This document shows positions 61,474 through 64,000 of a stretch of DNA of 64,000 nucleotides, piece by piece. The notes beneath the pieces are model-generated. The model did no database searches, was not told the origin of the DNA, and was given only the letters and a program-made list of their open reading frames with translations. Positions within the stretch are counted from its first letter, which is position 1; each line of letters opens with the position of its first letter. Source of the stretch: Ustilago trichophora. Lineage: Eukaryota; Basidiomycota; Ustilaginomycetes; Ustilaginales; Ustilaginaceae. The stretch covers positions 124,001 through 188,000 of the forward strand of contig OOIN01000043.1 of assembly GCA_900323505.1 (NCBI GenBank), read 5' to 3'. Position numbers and translations under genes: made by a program.

Positions 61474-62118
61474 ATGGTTCGGTACACTACTTTTAAGCTG
61501 GCTCTAAGCTTGGCTATCGTCTTTCTGCCGCTGGTAAAGCTCGAAGACTGTCCTCCGCGTACCATTGTTGAGCCGGACAACAAGGCGTTCCTCTCGCTCT
61601 GCGGTCCGGATCCTGACGCTCCAGACGTCGCCAAGGAGAACCAGAAGCAGGCCTGCTTCAAACTTATCGATGAAAACCTGCACAATGTCCGGGTATCCGT
61701 CACTACTCTTCCCAACGCTAAACCGGGCAACCCTGGTCGTATCATCGTCAAGGATGGTGATCTTAATTGTGCGTATACCCTTCTCCTCGTCCACGCTACA
61801 TACTTTGAAGAGCTGTGCAAGCAGAAACTGACAAAAGTTTAAATGACCGCTGTTGTAGACTTCACCTTCAGTGAGGAAACCGACGATGCAACCATCTTCT
61901 TTAACGACAGCCATCAAGTTATCTTCTACAAGTCATCGGGCAAAAAAGATGGATGCTACTATCAGGACAACAGTCAAATGACGGTGCAGCCTGTCTCCGA
62001 CAAAGATATAGACGGAGAAAAAGCCAGCTGGAAAGCTAGACTCTTTTATGCGATGGAAGGTTATGTAGCGCAACCGGTCTGTGGCAGGTGGCTCGCTGTA
62101 ACCCCTGTGATAATATGA
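61474..62118 (+). CDS. Small secreted cysteine-containing protein, copy 4 (candidate effector)
   Basis: Two exons (61474-61768 and 61859-62118) encode 184 residues; the 90-base intron runs from GTGCGT to TTGTAG at the same phase-1 site. A signal peptide (FKLALSLAIVFLPLVKL) is followed by EDCPPRTI. Five cysteines, VKDGDL, DGCYY and a final CGRW match the family. The N-terminus (MVRYTTFK) differs from copies 2 and 3, and the residue before the conserved Asp-Cys is Glu instead of Ala, which may alter signal cleavage. The frame is open 90 bases upstream, but the ATG at 61474 aligns with the family start. It ends only 107 bp from the stop of the convergent TYS1. Function is unknown. Confidence 0.85.
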
Positions 62119-62225
62119 TGGCATAACGTACACACGTCTACCGCCCTTTATTGTTTTCGAACAACCTACTTGTCACTCTACTACGTACAAAAAGTCTTCG
62201 TGGCTTTAGATTAATAGGTCATGTG

Positions 62226-63668
62226 CTACTGGTTGATCTGTACACCTTCAATTCCAGCTCTGGTGGCCTCGACAAAAGTCTCGTTTGCCTTGTCGGTTGG
62301 AGTCTTGTTTGCGTCTTGCTTGTCTGCTGGGAGTGTAGCCGCTTCGGCCTTTGCCTGTTTCTTGTCAGCTTTTGCTTTAGCCTTGAACTCTTCCTCCTTT
62401 TTCTGATTCGCCAAAGCTTCCTCCTCCGTTTCGGCGGTTCCTCCCTCGGCCTTGGTGTAGAGATGGGCGAAACGTGGGTTGATCTTCTTCTCCTTCTTCT
62501 TCTTGACGACTGGAGTGTCTTCTGGGTAAGCGTCTTCTTTGGCCTTTTTGAACTCGGGATCGGTCTCAAAGAGCGTCTGAACCGGTTCGAGCAATGCGGT
62601 GATTGCCTCTGCTACGGCCTTTTTCAAGTCTGCAGGGTGGACAGCACCGGAAGCGTAGTCGTTCTCCAACGAGGCGTAGTCGGAGTAGTGCAACGATCCA
62701 CCGTACTTTTCCGGTCGGACAATGCTGAACATGGTCCCCTTGGGTGCATCTTGTCCAACAAACGACTTGGATGCTCCCTGAGAAGTCTGGACAGGAGTAC
62801 CCATAGCCTCGGATTCGACCCTCAATCTTGCAATGGGGAAGAGAACCGCCCTGACAAATCCAAGCACACCGTTGCCCTCGACCTCTCCAGGTGCGCAGAC
62901 CGCATCGGCGATCTTCTTCTGGACATCTTTAGGAGTGTCCAAAAAGTCGATCTTGGAAGAGTTGTCGGAACTGGACATCTTGCTTCCCTTCAATCCGGGG
63001 ACCATAGCGTTCATCAAGTGGGCACGCTTCTTGTAGCCAAGCTTGGGAAGGTACTGCTCGGCAAAGGTGAAGATCTTTCGCTGGTCTACACCTCCGAATT
63101 GCATGTCTACGCCAAGGTACTGCTCGTCGAGGGCCTGGAGGCCGGGGTAGAGGAGACCGGAGAGCAAGGGGGAGGCGACCTGCTTGACAACTTCGGCACC
63201 GGCCTTCTTGGCATCGTGCTCGGTAACGCTGGCGCACAATCGGTAGTTGTCCATGTTGTAAGCCTCGGTCAACTGGTAGCTGGAACCGACGACAAAGACG
63301 AGGCGGTCTGTGGGAACGCCGATCGACTTGAAAACGGCGGTAAGAACGTGACGGTAGTAGTTGACTCGATGACGAACCAGTTCAATGGGAGCCTTGAGGT
63401 TGTCCAAAAAGGCGTGGATGTCGGCGAGCAAGATCTTGACTTGGACGCCTGCACGGAGGAAATCAGCGATCTTGGTCAAGGGCACGAGGTATCCCACGTG
63501 AGGTCGACCAGTGGGGGCAGTACCCCAGTAGGCGGAAAGGGGAGTACCTCGTTCGGCTTCCTCTTTCTCCAAAATGGTCTTGATCAGATCGGAACCGAGG
63601 ACTTCGTCGAGATCGCGAGTGATTAGCTCGAAACGCTCGGTGGCGCTGAGCTTGGCTTGAGAAGACAT
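62226..63668 (-). CDS. TYS1: Cytoplasmic tyrosyl-tRNA synthetase
   Basis: This 480-residue class I synthetase charges tRNA-Tyr in the cytosol. The HIGH-type motif appears as [10 protein letters not shown] at residues 51-60 and the KMSSS motif lies near 230. Tyrosine-pocket segments [27 protein letters not shown] and [14 protein letters not shown] match the eukaryotic/archaeal TyrRS group rather than the mitochondrial one. After the catalytic and anticodon domains, the last ~110 residues form a Lys/Glu/Ala-rich charged tail; it is not the EMAP-II domain of animal TyrRS. The ATG at 63668 gives the expected N-terminus. The gene converges on the secreted-protein array. Confidence 0.97.
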   Translation of the reverse strand: MSSQAKLSATERFELITRDLDEVLGSDLIKTILEKEEAERGTPLSAYWGTAPTGRPHVGYLVPLTKIADFLRAGVQVKILLADIHAFLDNLKAPIELVRHRVNYYRHVLTAVFKSIGVPTDRLVFVVGSSYQLTEAYNMDNYRLCASVTEHDAKKAGAEVVKQVASPLLSGLLYPGLQALDEQYLGVDMQFGGVDQRKIFTFAEQYLPKLGYKKRAHLMNAMVPGLKGSKMSSSDNSSKIDFLDTPKDVQKKIADAVCAPGEVEGNGVLGFVRAVLFPIARLRVESEAMGTPVQTSQGASKSFVGQDAPKGTMFSIVRPEKYGGSLHYSDYASLENDYASGAVHPADLKKAVAEAITALLEPVQTLFETDPEFKKAKEDAYPEDTPVVKKKKEKKINPRFAHLYTKAEGGTAETEEEALANQKKEEEFKAKAKADKKQAKAEAATLPADKQDANKTPTDKANETFVEATRAGIEGVQINQ

Positions 63669-64000
63669 GATGTGAGTTGTTAGAGATGGTCTCTATGGTT
63701 GGTCGATGATGGTGATGTTGAAGAGAGAAGGTGGGGTTGGGTGTCGGAGTCTGATGGGATGCGTTGGAAGAAGCTCAAAATCATGCTTGCTCTGACTCGC
63801 TCCTCCCATCAAGATTTCAAATGCTTAGTAATCACCTATCCACCCTGCAGCATTGCATGCATTCCACCGAGCAGCTTTCCTCCAAATCACCGCATCTGCA
63901 TCAAACAGAGTCATGACTGCCAAGCCCGGATGATACTTGATGCCTTCGGCGGTGCTGAAAGCTGTGCAAAAGAGTGCATACTTGAGCAAGAAGCGGCGAC
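63669..64000. promoter_or_regulatory. TYS1 upstream region to window edge
   Basis: These 332 bases presumably contain the TYS1 promoter and leader. No coding sequence, tRNA or clear TATA box is visible before the window ends. Confidence 0.45.

Noticed and set aside
1..64000. Functional clustering of DNA-maintenance genes (SMC2, LIG1, WDR48, MSH1)
   Set aside because: They are separated by unrelated genes, lie far apart and have independent promoters, so chance linkage is the simpler reading.
1..64000. CRISPR arrays, insertion sequences, retrotransposons or viral sequence
   Set aside because: No regularly spaced repeats, transposase, reverse transcriptase or viral domains are visible in the translated frames.

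Overview
The window is a gene-dense stretch of nuclear DNA from a basidiomycete fungus, most likely a smut (Ustilaginales; Ustilago/Sporisorium type). Reasons: mostly intronless long genes, moderately GC-rich coding sequence, long Ser/Gln/Gly-rich low-complexity extensions, short spliceosomal introns where they occur, a tRNA-Ser(CGA) gene with an intron, and a tandem cluster of small secreted proteins of the kind smuts carry as plant-interaction effectors. I see no transposon, rRNA, CRISPR or viral sequence. The species assignment is inference; no database was available.

Layout. 0-4 kb: HSP60 (-) and HSP10 (+) sit head to head around a 1.1 kb shared promoter containing a good heat-shock element. 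3.8-14.4 kb: ARP10 (-, dynactin actin-related protein), divergent from ULA1 (+, NEDD8 E1 subunit), then SMC2 (+, condensin) and a pirin-like bicupin (+). 14.8-23.7 kb: a mitochondrial ClpX (MCX1) and a KIN1/MARK-type kinase, both on the minus strand. 23.7-29.3 kb: a 2.5 kb gene-poor region ending in tRNA-Ser(CGA), then DNA ligase I. 29.5-37.5 kb: TRS130/TRAPPC10 (-) and an MFS transporter (+), divergent. 39-47 kb: an aspartate/glutamate-type mitochondrial carrier, an EOS1-type membrane protein and a spliced NAD(P)HX dehydratase, all plus. 47-50 kb: a probable small GPI-anchored protein (-) and a repeat-rich gene-poor stretch. 50-58 kb: WDR48/UAF1-like WD40 protein and mitochondrial MutS (MSH1). 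58-62.2 kb: four tandem paralogues of a small secreted cysteine-containing protein. 62.2-63.7 kb: cytoplasmic tyrosyl-tRNA synthetase (-).

Most genes are single-copy housekeeping functions: mitochondrial protein folding and turnover (HSP60, HSP10, MCX1), DNA and chromosome maintenance (SMC2, LIG1, MSH1, WDR48), trafficking (ARP10, TRS130), metabolite repair (NNRD). They look like ordinary fungal neighbours, not an operon-like system. The HSP60/HSP10 pair is the one clear case where arrangement suggests co-regulation.

The most notable accessory element is the 58.1-62.1 kb array. All four copies share a signal peptide, five cysteines in the mature protein, a VKDGDL-type motif directly before a phase-1 intron, and a C-x-x-W near the C-terminus. 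Two copies look intact (59.5 and 61.5 kb). One has a stop at codon 3 (58.2 kb) and one a single-base frameshift in an A-run (60.7 kb). Duplicated promoter blocks show that copies arose as gene-plus-promoter units. Size, secretion signal and clustering resemble smut effector families such as Mig1, but that link is inference.
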